Assembly (NCBI RefSeq): GCF_000695685.1
Contig: NZ_JFFR01000027.1
Coordinates: 620,001 to 684,000, forward strand
Length of the DNA: 64,000 nucleotides
Source of the DNA: Vibrio fortis
Lineage (GTDB): Bacteria > Pseudomonadota > Gammaproteobacteria > Enterobacterales > Vibrionaceae
Direction of reading: 5' to 3'
Part shown: piece by piece, positions 44,083-51,938 of the stretch
How the letters are laid out: the number at the start of each line of letters is the position of its first letter
Numbering within the stretch: position 1 is the first letter of the stretch
Program-made: the position numbers and the translations under genes
The notes under the pieces: model-generated
Databases searched by the model: none
The model's input: the letters and a program-made list of their open reading frames with translations, nothing else
Told to the model about the DNA's origin: nothing

Positions 44083-44460
44083 TTACAACCACTTATCCGA
44101 AATTGGTGCGTATAATTTAAAACGCATTTGTACTGCAATGTTCTTTGATTTCAACGGATTTCCCTGTGCATCTCTCACTAGGTATGTCCATTGACGAAGC
44201 GCCTCTGTGGCACTCTCATCAAAAACACCTTTCGGCCACGAACGAGTGATCTGTATGTTAATTGGCTTTCCATTTGGGTCTAAATCAAACCTGAACTCCA
44301 CAGAGCCCTCAACGCCAGTACTCAACGCTTCATTCGGGTACTTGGGTGCAACTTTATAACTGGCTGTTGGGCTATCAGTGAAGTTTGATTGAGATGGCTC
44401 TGGTGTCGTCGCACAAGAAGCTAAAGAAAACATGCATAAGATCATCAACAGATTTTTCAC
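44083..44460 (-). CDS. Lipoprotein with TonB C-terminal domain
   Basis: A 125-residue lipoprotein (lipobox SLASC). The mature part is a TonB C-terminal domain: PKYPNEALSTGVEGSVEFRFDLDPNGKPINIQITRSWPKGVFDESATEALRQW in pattern. It lacks the TonB membrane helix and Pro-rich spacer, so it is not an energy transducer by itself. The start is GTG. It ends in a clear terminator. Confidence 0.78.
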   Translation of the reverse strand: MKNLLMILCMFSLASCATTPEPSQSNFTDSPTASYKVAPKYPNEALSTGVEGSVEFRFDLDPNGKPINIQITRSWPKGVFDESATEALRQWTYLVRDAQGNPLKSKNIAVQMRFKLYAPISDKWL

Positions 44461-44677
44461 ACCAAACCCAATTCGTATAGTCGGAAAGCATTAAGCCAAA
44501 ATATCAACACCACCTTTAATATCAATACCTTGCATAATTTTCGCGACTATACAGTAAAACTGCATACTAACAAAATTGAGTATTAATTTTGTGAGGCCTT
44601 GTCTGAAAGCCATTATTGAAGGGCTGTTTCCACACGCGCCTACAATCTATGAGTATCGTTTTCAGTAACGTTTAGAC

Positions 44678-44705
44678 AAAAAGAACCGCTAAATAGCGGC
44701 TCTCG
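44678..44705 (-). terminator. Terminator of the 511-residue protein gene
   Basis: On the minus strand GAGCCGCT-attt-AGCGGTTC is followed by five T. Confidence 0.85.
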
Positions 44706-44730
44706 GTTATTTAGGCAACACCTTACTCTC

Positions 44731-46266
44731 TCACTTGAGCTTGATTTCTTCTTTCTCAATTAGTAACGACAGTTGCTTTAAAAGGTAGGGTTGTATATCC
44801 CTCTTCCAATATATTTGAGAATAATTTACTTTGTTTTTTTCTGGGAGGTATGGCCGTATTTCTTCCATCACTTTTTGAACCGCTTTCTTATCGGGTTCGC
44901 TAAGTCCACCTAAAAAAAAGTCCTCTTCCACCTGTTTTGCAATATATTCGTCATATTGCTCAAGTGTTTTTATCATCGCCCAGGCACGAGTGTTATCCTC
45001 ATACTTATACATAAGGTAAAAAGTATAAAGCACACTCCAGTCGCCTTTTGGCAACACGTTTTCTAGAGTGAACTGATAATACTCTTGCTCTCGCTCATGG
45101 TATGAGTATGCCAATCCGAAGAGCTTTACACTCAGCAGTATGTCAGGGATAACCTGTTCACTTTCGCTCAGCTCAACGTCGTAAGCATTTTTGCCATGCA
45201 TACTGCTTATTAAGCGCATCAGTGGTGAAATTTGATCGTCTTTATCTACCCAGTAAAACGCAGCTAGATCACGATTCGGCTCATAAGGCAGTACTTTCAA
45301 AGAAAAAGCTATTGTTTCTTTGACTAGCGGTACATCAAAATGAGCTAAAAGTGCCAGTTTGTTGAGTGCACGGTCCCATTTTTTAAGCTGTTCTAATCTA
45401 GTCTGGTGGCTGCCAGAAAATTCAAATTCCAATGAAGCAATCAATTCTTTAAAGAAACGCAAGCGATTAACTTCACTCATTATTTCAATTTCATGAAACA
45501 ATGCCTTATTAAAAGTATTGCTGCAAAGAAGTGGTCGGCTAAAACTATAAAGACCTTTCTCAAACTCAGAAGAGTATTGCCTTCCTTTGATGTTCTCCGC
45601 GCACCAACTTATATTCTTTGCTTCAAGCTGCCAGCTGTTGTAAAACACCTTTAACCATAAATAATCATCACTGTACAACTCCATTAGCTGGTGTGCTTTT
45701 CTCAGTCTCTCAGCAGATATTACAGCATTTTCACCGTGGCTAGTTATTGAAAGAGGTGTCCAAAGATAGTAAATCAGTGCCGTGTTGAGTACTCTGATAT
45801 CACCCTGTTCTGCAAGTTCTAATATCTGATCGATATAACGCTTTTTTATATCATCAGACAGCTGCAAGTCATCAAGGCCTTTATCACGGCTATAATGCGC
45901 TGTTCTTGGTACAGTATTGGCTAATACGATTTTTGCTCTCGCAAAAATAGAACCAGCAGCAGCTTTTTCAACTAGACTTGCATAATCCTTATTTAACTCC
46001 CACTGAGCATTAAAATTACCGAGCCTAGCAAAGTGATGATCAATACGCTCAAAACGCCGTTCTCTCAACTCAACGCCAGGGCAACCACCACTTGCGATAT
46101 AGTGGTAATAACTATAATAAGATGGCTCGGTCGTTTTTAGCTCCTCTAAATCCTCGGTATAACGTTTATCACAAGCCTGCTGAACGGGCAGGAAGTCTTG
46201 ACTCGCCACAGGAAAGCTAATCGCCGCAAATGATACAACTAACCCCAAAAGTACTCTTCGTTTCAT
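44731..46266 (-). CDS. Hypothetical exported helical protein
   Basis: A 511-residue protein with a signal peptide ending near FPVAS. The mature part is helical, with Sel1/TPR-like stretches such as LVEKAAAGSIFARAKIVLA and ILELAEQGDIRVLNTALIYYL, but no clean repeat array. It stands alone with its own terminator. I do not recognise a family; a periplasmic scaffold is possible. Confidence 0.6.
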   Translation of the reverse strand: MKRRVLLGLVVSFAAISFPVASQDFLPVQQACDKRYTEDLEELKTTEPSYYSYYHYIASGGCPGVELRERRFERIDHHFARLGNFNAQWELNKDYASLVEKAAAGSIFARAKIVLANTVPRTAHYSRDKGLDDLQLSDDIKKRYIDQILELAEQGDIRVLNTALIYYLWTPLSITSHGENAVISAERLRKAHQLMELYSDDYLWLKVFYNSWQLEAKNISWCAENIKGRQYSSEFEKGLYSFSRPLLCSNTFNKALFHEIEIMSEVNRLRFFKELIASLEFEFSGSHQTRLEQLKKWDRALNKLALLAHFDVPLVKETIAFSLKVLPYEPNRDLAAFYWVDKDDQISPLMRLISSMHGKNAYDVELSESEQVIPDILLSVKLFGLAYSYHEREQEYYQFTLENVLPKGDWSVLYTFYLMYKYEDNTRAWAMIKTLEQYDEYIAKQVEEDFFLGGLSEPDKKAVQKVMEEIRPYLPEKNKVNYSQIYWKRDIQPYLLKQLSLLIEKEEIKLK

Positions 46267-46530
46267 TTTTTAACTCACATTAAATACCTAGCAATTTTCA
46301 GCTGGCCTTATTACATAAGAAAAAACCGGTAAAACAATACTATAATTACATTTTCGTGATGTATAACATAGGCCTATGTAAAATTCATGAGATATCAGTA
46401 TGACAAATAAAACCACTTAACTTAAGTAGATAAGTGAGACAGAAGTAGCTAGGTGTTAGCAACGATGCAAGTTTAAACCTAAAATTCTCTACCGCTACTT
46501 TGTCACCAATTAACGATTTTTGGACAAAAA

Positions 46531-46554
46531 AAGAGCCGCTAAAAAGCGGCTCTT
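46531..46554 (-). terminator. Orphan terminator
   Basis: AAGAGCCGCT-aaaa-AGCGGCTCTT, with a run of seven T on the minus strand. No intact gene ends here; it may have closed the gene now decayed at 46734-46885 or a small RNA covering the repeats. Confidence 0.75.
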
Positions 46555-46573
46555 GATTTTGAAACTATTGTTG

Positions 46574-46673
46574 AAACAACCATAAATTGATATATTCGAT
46601 TCCCTTTCTTTCAAAGATTTATCCAAAAAACAACCATATGTTGATATCACTAAAAACAACCATAAGTTGATAT
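46574..46673. repeat. Three copies of a 20-bp partly palindromic repeat
   Basis: AAACAACCATAARTTGATAT occurs at 46574-46593, 46628-46647 and 46654-46673, with only one or two differences between copies. Each holds CAAC-N5-GTTG, an inverted pair. Start-to-start distances are 54 and 26 bp. They look like binding sites for a DNA-binding protein or an RNA structural repeat. Confidence 0.6.
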
Positions 46674-46733
46674 TTTTAGAAATCGAGTATTTCAGCAAAA
46701 TCACTGCTGTAAGAAAGTTACTTTCCCCCCAGA

Positions 46734-46885
46734 TTAAACACTCAGTTTAGCAAACCTGGCATTAGGATTTTGCCCAGTGACAACTAGTTGCTCACTATCA
46801 ACGGCAGCATGGATGGTAGCATGTCTCAAAACACAGTCTAACTTGCATAAGCTATACCCGCTTCAAGAAGTTCAGCTTTTTGATG
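46734..46885 (-). pseudogene. DJ-1/PfpI-like gene remnant
   Basis: On the minus strand the last codons read HAAVDSEQLVVTGQNPNA, the C-terminal pattern of DJ-1/PfpI (class I amidotransferase-like) proteins (LITGQNPAS in relatives). Upstream, HQKAELLEAGIAYAS continues in another frame and is broken by a stop. The rest of the gene is not recognisable. Confidence 0.45.
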
Positions 46886-47073
46886 TATCAGTGTTATTAC
46901 AATCCCAAACGGTCGTATTTGCCTACCTGTGCCTGACCCGCAATACATTTATTTCCGTCTAAACCTTCGGCGTTGAGCCTACCGCATCATAACAAATAGG
47001 TAAGGTTGTACACTAGGCTACGCTCTAAACTTACAACTAGAAATATCAGTAATTGTCCACTATCTCGTCTCCC

Positions 47074-48270
47074 CTAAAAACCAGTACCAATATTTACATA
47101 AATCGCGCCATCATCGTTACTTTTAGCTAAGTCCAGACCTAGATGTAATCCATAACGACGTGCGATTTGGTATCGAAAGCCTACGCCATAAGCATCGATG
47201 TAGCCTTCGCCATTGTCGGCATGGTTTTGTGCTTCACCCGCACCATAAAATGCAGAGAAAATCCAACGATTATCAATGTTGTAACTCAATTGACTTTGAA
47301 GGGTAGCAACCTCATCACCTTGGTAGCGATACGCAGCAATACCTCTCAAATCAATATAAGGCTTTGTCGTAGGCGATACAAAAACATCGTCGGTTGAGAA
47401 CTTTTGGTAACTTCCCGCAAATCCTAGGTTCCACTTTCTAGACAGTGGCACATACCCTTCCCCTTTATAACTTGCATTGGAATAGTTACTGTCACTGCCA
47501 ATTTTCTCGTCATATACCATTGTTTCAGCTTGTAAGCGGTAACCCTGTGTCGGATAGAAAAAACTATTTCGCTTATCGTAATCTAAATAAAGCCCAAGCC
47601 CGGAGGTTATACTTTTATCTCCCAATGCAAACTCAAAAACTTTGTCTACCACTTTGTTATCTGATTCAACTTTAGAAATCGCCAGAACCTGCTTTACTCC
47701 CAGCATCAACGCTGTTTCCCCCACGCGAAACTGTACTTTCTGAAGCATTGCGGCAGCCGAAGTTTTCGTGGCAAAAGAGAGTTCTTTGTTGAATCCTGGG
47801 AAATCTCCTATTGGTGTTTCAAAGCCCGGAATACTGATGTCTTGATAGATGTCTAGATTAGCAACTCCCGCGCCTCCACCCCCGATGTATCTGATTTTAT
47901 CATCCAGCCAAGAATGCTGGTGCCCACCAAAAGCGAACCAACTTCCATTGGCAGAACCTGCAGCCCCCACAATAGAGATCGCGGAAGGCATTAATTGCGC
48001 TCCACCATCCACAGCTTCTAGTGCCGCTTTTTTCCTTTGCCTTTTCTCTTCAGGAGTCTCATGCAAGATCAGCCCTGCAATACCCCCACCGTACCCTAAA
48101 GCAGGTTCCGTAATTAAAATGGGGATGGGCAGAAAACCCGTCGCGTTTTCTGCAATATGGTGGCCAAGGTCAAACTTTCCATCTACTTCATCATAAAAAG
48201 AGGCGTAGGCGGGTGCGAAGGATAGTAGAGGACTTAGCCCTACAACAGATTTCAGTAGCAATTTTTTCAT
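47074..48270 (-). CDS. BamA/TamA-like outer-membrane barrel protein
   Basis: A 398-residue protein with a signal peptide (ending APAYA). The mature part resembles the barrel half of Omp85/surface-antigen proteins (LPIPILITEPALGYGGG; GLGLYLDYDKRNSFFYPTQGYRLQ; VGFRYQIARRYGLHLGLDLA) and ends in Phe, as barrels do. There is no POTRA repeat, so it is too short to be BamA. It lies downstream of a patatin-like lipoprotein gene on the same strand, with 111 bp between. Confidence 0.8.
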   Translation of the reverse strand: MKKLLLKSVVGLSPLLSFAPAYASFYDEVDGKFDLGHHIAENATGFLPIPILITEPALGYGGGIAGLILHETPEEKRQRKKAALEAVDGGAQLMPSAISIVGAAGSANGSWFAFGGHQHSWLDDKIRYIGGGGAGVANLDIYQDISIPGFETPIGDFPGFNKELSFATKTSAAAMLQKVQFRVGETALMLGVKQVLAISKVESDNKVVDKVFEFALGDKSITSGLGLYLDYDKRNSFFYPTQGYRLQAETMVYDEKIGSDSNYSNASYKGEGYVPLSRKWNLGFAGSYQKFSTDDVFVSPTTKPYIDLRGIAAYRYQGDEVATLQSQLSYNIDNRWIFSAFYGAGEAQNHADNGEGYIDAYGVGFRYQIARRYGLHLGLDLAKSNDDGAIYVNIGTGF

Positions 48271-48381
48271 AGCATGTACTCAATTATTAACAAATTAATA
48301 TATGCTTCCATGCCATACAAATTAACTCTTAGTTCACTCACTTTCCTTTAGTAGCAACAGGTATCTTTATGTGTAATTTTG

Positions 48382-49551
48382 TTAAGGAAGCTCTGTCTCC
48401 CACAATTGATCTGTCATGGCTCTTTGGTACCCATAAAGATAAATTGAACGCATGTAGTTTTCATCGAACATATTTCGAGTTAGTTTTTCGTTGGAAAAGT
48501 CTTCATCAATATAAGTGAACTGCATGTCTATTTTTCCCACCTCGCTAAAGTATTTCATTCTGTACATATCCCCTTTAGCTTGAAGTACGGTCAGACTTGA
48601 TAAGCTTTTCGTCAGTAAATCAACGCCTTTGTCTTTAACTGGTTTGTACTGTGGTGTAAGCAACCCATTACGGATTACATGTAACTGAGGGGCTTCATTT
48701 AACCCTAGGGATTTTGAAATTTTTGAATAATCAAAATTCGATGGATTAAAAAATACTTGTGCAGATAAGCCGCCATCAACATGTAGTTCTTCCAGTTTGT
48801 TCCCACCGTCATACACCTCAACAAACTGTGGTGGGAAAACGCCAGGTATAGAAGCACTTGCCGCAAGGACTTGGTGAATTAGATCAGCTTTATTAGGCAA
48901 TGAACTATTCGCAATAGCACCTATATTCCAAATCATCAGTTCACCAGAATCAAAATGTGTTGTTCCTATAAATAAACGTCTTCCTTCACTGTGCGCTACT
49001 GCGATTTTATCGATCATCGAATCTGGATAAGACTCCTTAATAAAGGACATCAACTTTGATCCTTTAGCAAATGAGTCTTTAAATAGCGTGTTCAAAAAGT
49101 TTTTTCGACCAAGTACAGAGCTATCATCAATATCGAGCATGACTTCTTTTAAGCGATCTAACTCGTCTTCACCTGAAAAAACAAATGGTGCAATGAGTGC
49201 ACCCGCACTGATACCTGTAATCACAGAGTAATCTTCTAAACTGCCTTTATCTCTTAGTCCTAGAATGACTCCCGCTCCAAACGCACCATTGGCACCTCCA
49301 CCAGAGAGGGCCAAAATATTTAAACGCTCCCCACTAACATTAAGCGGAGACGTTTCGAGCTCAGTATCATATAAAAAGTCTGGTTGCTCATTTGCCCAAA
49401 ATCGGAATGGCTCTTCTTTATTATCTTCTGGTAGAGCAACGTGCTTGTAATTTTCTTGTGAGACACGGATGTCAAGTTCATGAGAAGTACTACAGGCAGT
49501 AAGAACCCCCAGTATCAAGATGTTAAATGTGATCTTTGCAATTTTATTCAT
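48382..49551 (-). CDS. Patatin-like phospholipase lipoprotein
   Basis: A 389-residue lipoprotein (lipobox LTAC, Cys 20). It has the complete patatin set: the oxyanion stretch SGGGANGAFGAG (83-94), nucleophile S115 in GISAG, and D259 in HVDGG. It should be an active lipid acyl hydrolase anchored to the envelope. Type Vd autotransporters such as PlpD fuse a patatin to an Omp85 barrel; here the barrel is the next gene. Secretion to the surface by that barrel is inference. Confidence 0.87.
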   Translation of the reverse strand: MNKIAKITFNILILGVLTACSTSHELDIRVSQENYKHVALPEDNKEEPFRFWANEQPDFLYDTELETSPLNVSGERLNILALSGGGANGAFGAGVILGLRDKGSLEDYSVITGISAGALIAPFVFSGEDELDRLKEVMLDIDDSSVLGRKNFLNTLFKDSFAKGSKLMSFIKESYPDSMIDKIAVAHSEGRRLFIGTTHFDSGELMIWNIGAIANSSLPNKADLIHQVLAASASIPGVFPPQFVEVYDGGNKLEELHVDGGLSAQVFFNPSNFDYSKISKSLGLNEAPQLHVIRNGLLTPQYKPVKDKGVDLLTKSLSSLTVLQAKGDMYRMKYFSEVGKIDMQFTYIDEDFSNEKLTRNMFDENYMRSIYLYGYQRAMTDQLWETELP

Positions 49552-49928
49552 TGGAAATCTCTATCTAAATTAATAGAAACGCACATCCTGAGCCTGTCTT
49601 TCATCCGTACCCATGCATTCTAGTTGGATAACCGTATTCTCCCTCTATCGCTATTGAATGATTAAATCCTCACATGCTCTCATCAAGGTGCAAAATCCCC
49701 CGACTTCCACCCGATAGAAAGCACATTTTCTAAATATCGTCGTATCACCTGAGGACGCAACCCTTCAGTGGGGATTATTTGAATCACTCTACTGTCGTTA
49801 ATCTATGCGTAAACGGAGTTAAGTCCCAATGTACTGACTCCCGTAACCTGAAGCAGAGCAAAGGATGTTCTCGATCACGTAGATTCTGCAATCCCATAGT
49901 CTTGGGAGTGCTAGTACGGTAAAAATTA
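49552..49928. other. Divergent intergenic region of the envelope cluster
   Basis: About 377 bp between the patatin gene and the 551-residue protein gene. It holds an inverted pair TCCCA-N6-TGGGA (49892-49907), also seen as TCCCAT-tg-ATGGGA at 51849-51862 in front of the esterase-like gene. No ORF is evident. Confidence 0.5.
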
Positions 49929-51584
49929 ATGAAAAACATCAGATTCGATCAAACAACGACAGTAAAGGCTAAAGCTGTCGTTCTTTCTTTAACGCTACTA
50001 TCACTTTCTCCACTTAGCTTAGCTAAAGATACAGAGACAACCTCCATTGAAAGTATCAATCAAAGGAAATCTGTATTTTCTCAATACGGTATCAGTGAAG
50101 ATTTACCTAAGCTCGGAATTAGCTCACTATCACAAGGTGAGCATTTGGTAGAGCATCTACTACGCACGGTCGAGTATGAAGGCACACGTAAAGACGCTGA
50201 AGCCTATGTCGTCAAGCATACAGACCACAAAGGAAACATTGATATTCGCTTCAAGTACGATGAAAAAAAATTTGAGGGGGAAGAAGAACTCGTCGATGTC
50301 ATCGAGAACTCCACACGCACACAGTACCGGCTGCGTAATTGGGCTCAAGCATACGACCCAGCATCTGTTCGCGCCATTGATCACGGTGGTGGTCAGGTAG
50401 CTGTGTCTTTTAACTATTCAAAGTATGGCCTTCCACAAGATATTTCCTATTTTCGTCATATGCGTGTTGAAATAAAGACCCTTGATGGAAAACCCCAGCA
50501 AATGACCATAACTAACCGCAATAAATTCAATCTAGAAGGTATCAATGTCAGTCGCTATAAGCAGGTAATTACATTCAAGTCAGAACTTAGCGATGAAAGC
50601 CTTATTGATAAGCGAATAGTAGAGATTGAAGGAAGCAAAAAAGGTAAACCAATTAAAGTGACAGAAATTACAGAGCCAGTTGCACTGTACAATGACTCTG
50701 GTGTCAATGTCATGGATGAACCCCTCCTTGCTGAAGTCTCTGACCCACGTCTACGAGAAGAAAAAGTTGAAATAAATAGTACATTCCCGTTACTAGGGGA
50801 TATGGTAAGACAACAAGGTATTGATATACCGTTACCATTTGGTGTTTCTATTGCTTATAGAAACCAAGATATGAACTTGCCAACCAACGATTTTGTTATT
50901 CAAGGTGTGCGGCTAAATGAAATATTCGATCCTAACGATACAATCGCTACTGTTGCTGCAGAGTCGGTGACATTGCGCGGTGATGTCAACATTCTTCCTT
51001 TTTGGAATGTATTCGGGTTTGTCGGTAAAATTAATGTGGATGCAAATGTAGACGCCTCCTATACAGGTAAGATAGGTGAAGAGTTACAGGACAAGCTAAA
51101 CGATAGGTTACCGGGTCTAGGAGATAAATTTTGCGATGAAGTATCTGTCCTATGCGATACGGGGCGTCTCAATGTACCACTCCAACTGGAATATGACGCG
51201 CTAGGAGTGGGCTCGACCTTATCTATAGGTTACAAAGAATTCTTTGCCTCAGTGACTGGCACCTATTCATTAACAAGACTGAAAGGTAATACTGACTGGG
51301 GTGACGGGATTGTCACCGTACAACCAATGCTAGGATACCAACTCGTTGACTACCGAGCTCAACTATTCGTTGGTGCAGAGTATCAAGGATTAAAAAATCG
51401 AATGCAGGGCCATGTCGCCGCGGGTGGGATAGAATTTGATTACGATGTCGGGGTCGATGTAAACAACTGGGCCTATCTAGCAGGTTTTAATAAGCAACTC
51501 GGCAAAAATTACAACCTGTCATTCCTGTACAACAAAGGCGAAAGTCGAAATTCTATGACCCTTAACCTGGGATATCGCTTTTAA
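49929..51584 (+). CDS. Unrecognised exported protein with barrel-like C-terminus
   Basis: A 551-residue protein with a signal peptide ending near SLAKD. The first half is mixed beta sequence without a known domain. From about residue 285 on, alternating polar/hydrophobic strands and a C-terminal strand ending in LNLGYRF suggest an outer-membrane barrel. Two Cys (FCDEVSVLC) could form a disulfide. It is divergent from patatin and upstream of the esterase-like gene. It could be a transport barrel for one of the lipoproteins; that is inference. Confidence 0.6.
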   Translation: MKNIRFDQTTTVKAKAVVLSLTLLSLSPLSLAKDTETTSIESINQRKSVFSQYGISEDLPKLGISSLSQGEHLVEHLLRTVEYEGTRKDAEAYVVKHTDHKGNIDIRFKYDEKKFEGEEELVDVIENSTRTQYRLRNWAQAYDPASVRAIDHGGGQVAVSFNYSKYGLPQDISYFRHMRVEIKTLDGKPQQMTITNRNKFNLEGINVSRYKQVITFKSELSDESLIDKRIVEIEGSKKGKPIKVTEITEPVALYNDSGVNVMDEPLLAEVSDPRLREEKVEINSTFPLLGDMVRQQGIDIPLPFGVSIAYRNQDMNLPTNDFVIQGVRLNEIFDPNDTIATVAAESVTLRGDVNILPFWNVFGFVGKINVDANVDASYTGKIGEELQDKLNDRLPGLGDKFCDEVSVLCDTGRLNVPLQLEYDALGVGSTLSIGYKEFFASVTGTYSLTRLKGNTDWGDGIVTVQPMLGYQLVDYRAQLFVGAEYQGLKNRMQGHVAAGGIEFDYDVGVDVNNWAYLAGFNKQLGKNYNLSFLYNKGESRNSMTLNLGYRF

Positions 51585-51598
51585 TCAGGTCCCACCTT

Positions 51599-51629
51599 AA
51601 TAGAGGCCATTTAAGGCCTCTATTTTTTT
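51599..51629 (+). terminator. Terminator after the 551-residue protein gene
   Basis: AATAGAGGCC-atttaa-GGCCTCTATT followed by a T-run. Confidence 0.92.
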
Positions 51630-51938
51630 ATCTAATTCATCTTCGTTTTAAGCCAGTTCATATACCCGCTCCTTTTCAATCTTCATTTCTTTTACACCTA
51701 ACCTCAACTTGGCACTGGTTCTAAATTCTCAATGGTTAAACGTGTCGTCATATATAGCAAATACTATTGTAGGGTTTCGTCCTCTTTACGCGATTAATCC
51801 ATATATCTGAATAGCGATAAAATTAACCACCTGTTCTTCTACTGCTTGTCCCATTGATGGGAGTTACACCGCATGGATCTGCTCGTTCAATGAACTAAAA
51901 CCGGCCAACGAAAAGCCAAAATGAACGTGGATTAAAAT
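51630..51938 (+). other. Leader of the esterase-like gene
   Basis: About 310 bp of non-coding DNA. It contains the inverted repeat TCCCAT-tg-ATGGGA at 51849-51862. Nothing else is recognised. Confidence 0.5.

Larger units (their letters stand above)
46267..47073. other. Gene-poor patch with repeats and a gene remnant
   Basis: About 800 bp without an intact gene. It holds the palindrome ACATAGGCCTATGT (46366-46379), an orphan minus-strand terminator (46531-46554), three copies of a 20-bp repeat (46574-46673) and a DJ-1/PfpI-like remnant (46734-46885). Small ORFs here on both strands look spurious. Confidence 0.6.

Noticed and set aside
46574..46673. CRISPR-like array
   Set aside because: Only three 20-bp repeats with unequal spacers of 34 and 6 bp and no cas genes.
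46510..46704. 64-codon minus-strand frame over the three repeats
   Set aside because: Its apparent internal repeats (ISTYGCF/ISIYGCF) merely reflect the DNA repeats, and it runs through a strong terminator hairpin.
46777..46962. 61-codon plus-strand frame
   Set aside because: It is antisense to the DJ-1/PfpI remnant and has no ribosome site.
46860..47060. Possible integron attC (VCR-like) repeat
   Set aside because: I found no paired R/L boxes or the long imperfect palindrome of VCR elements; only scattered short inverted words.
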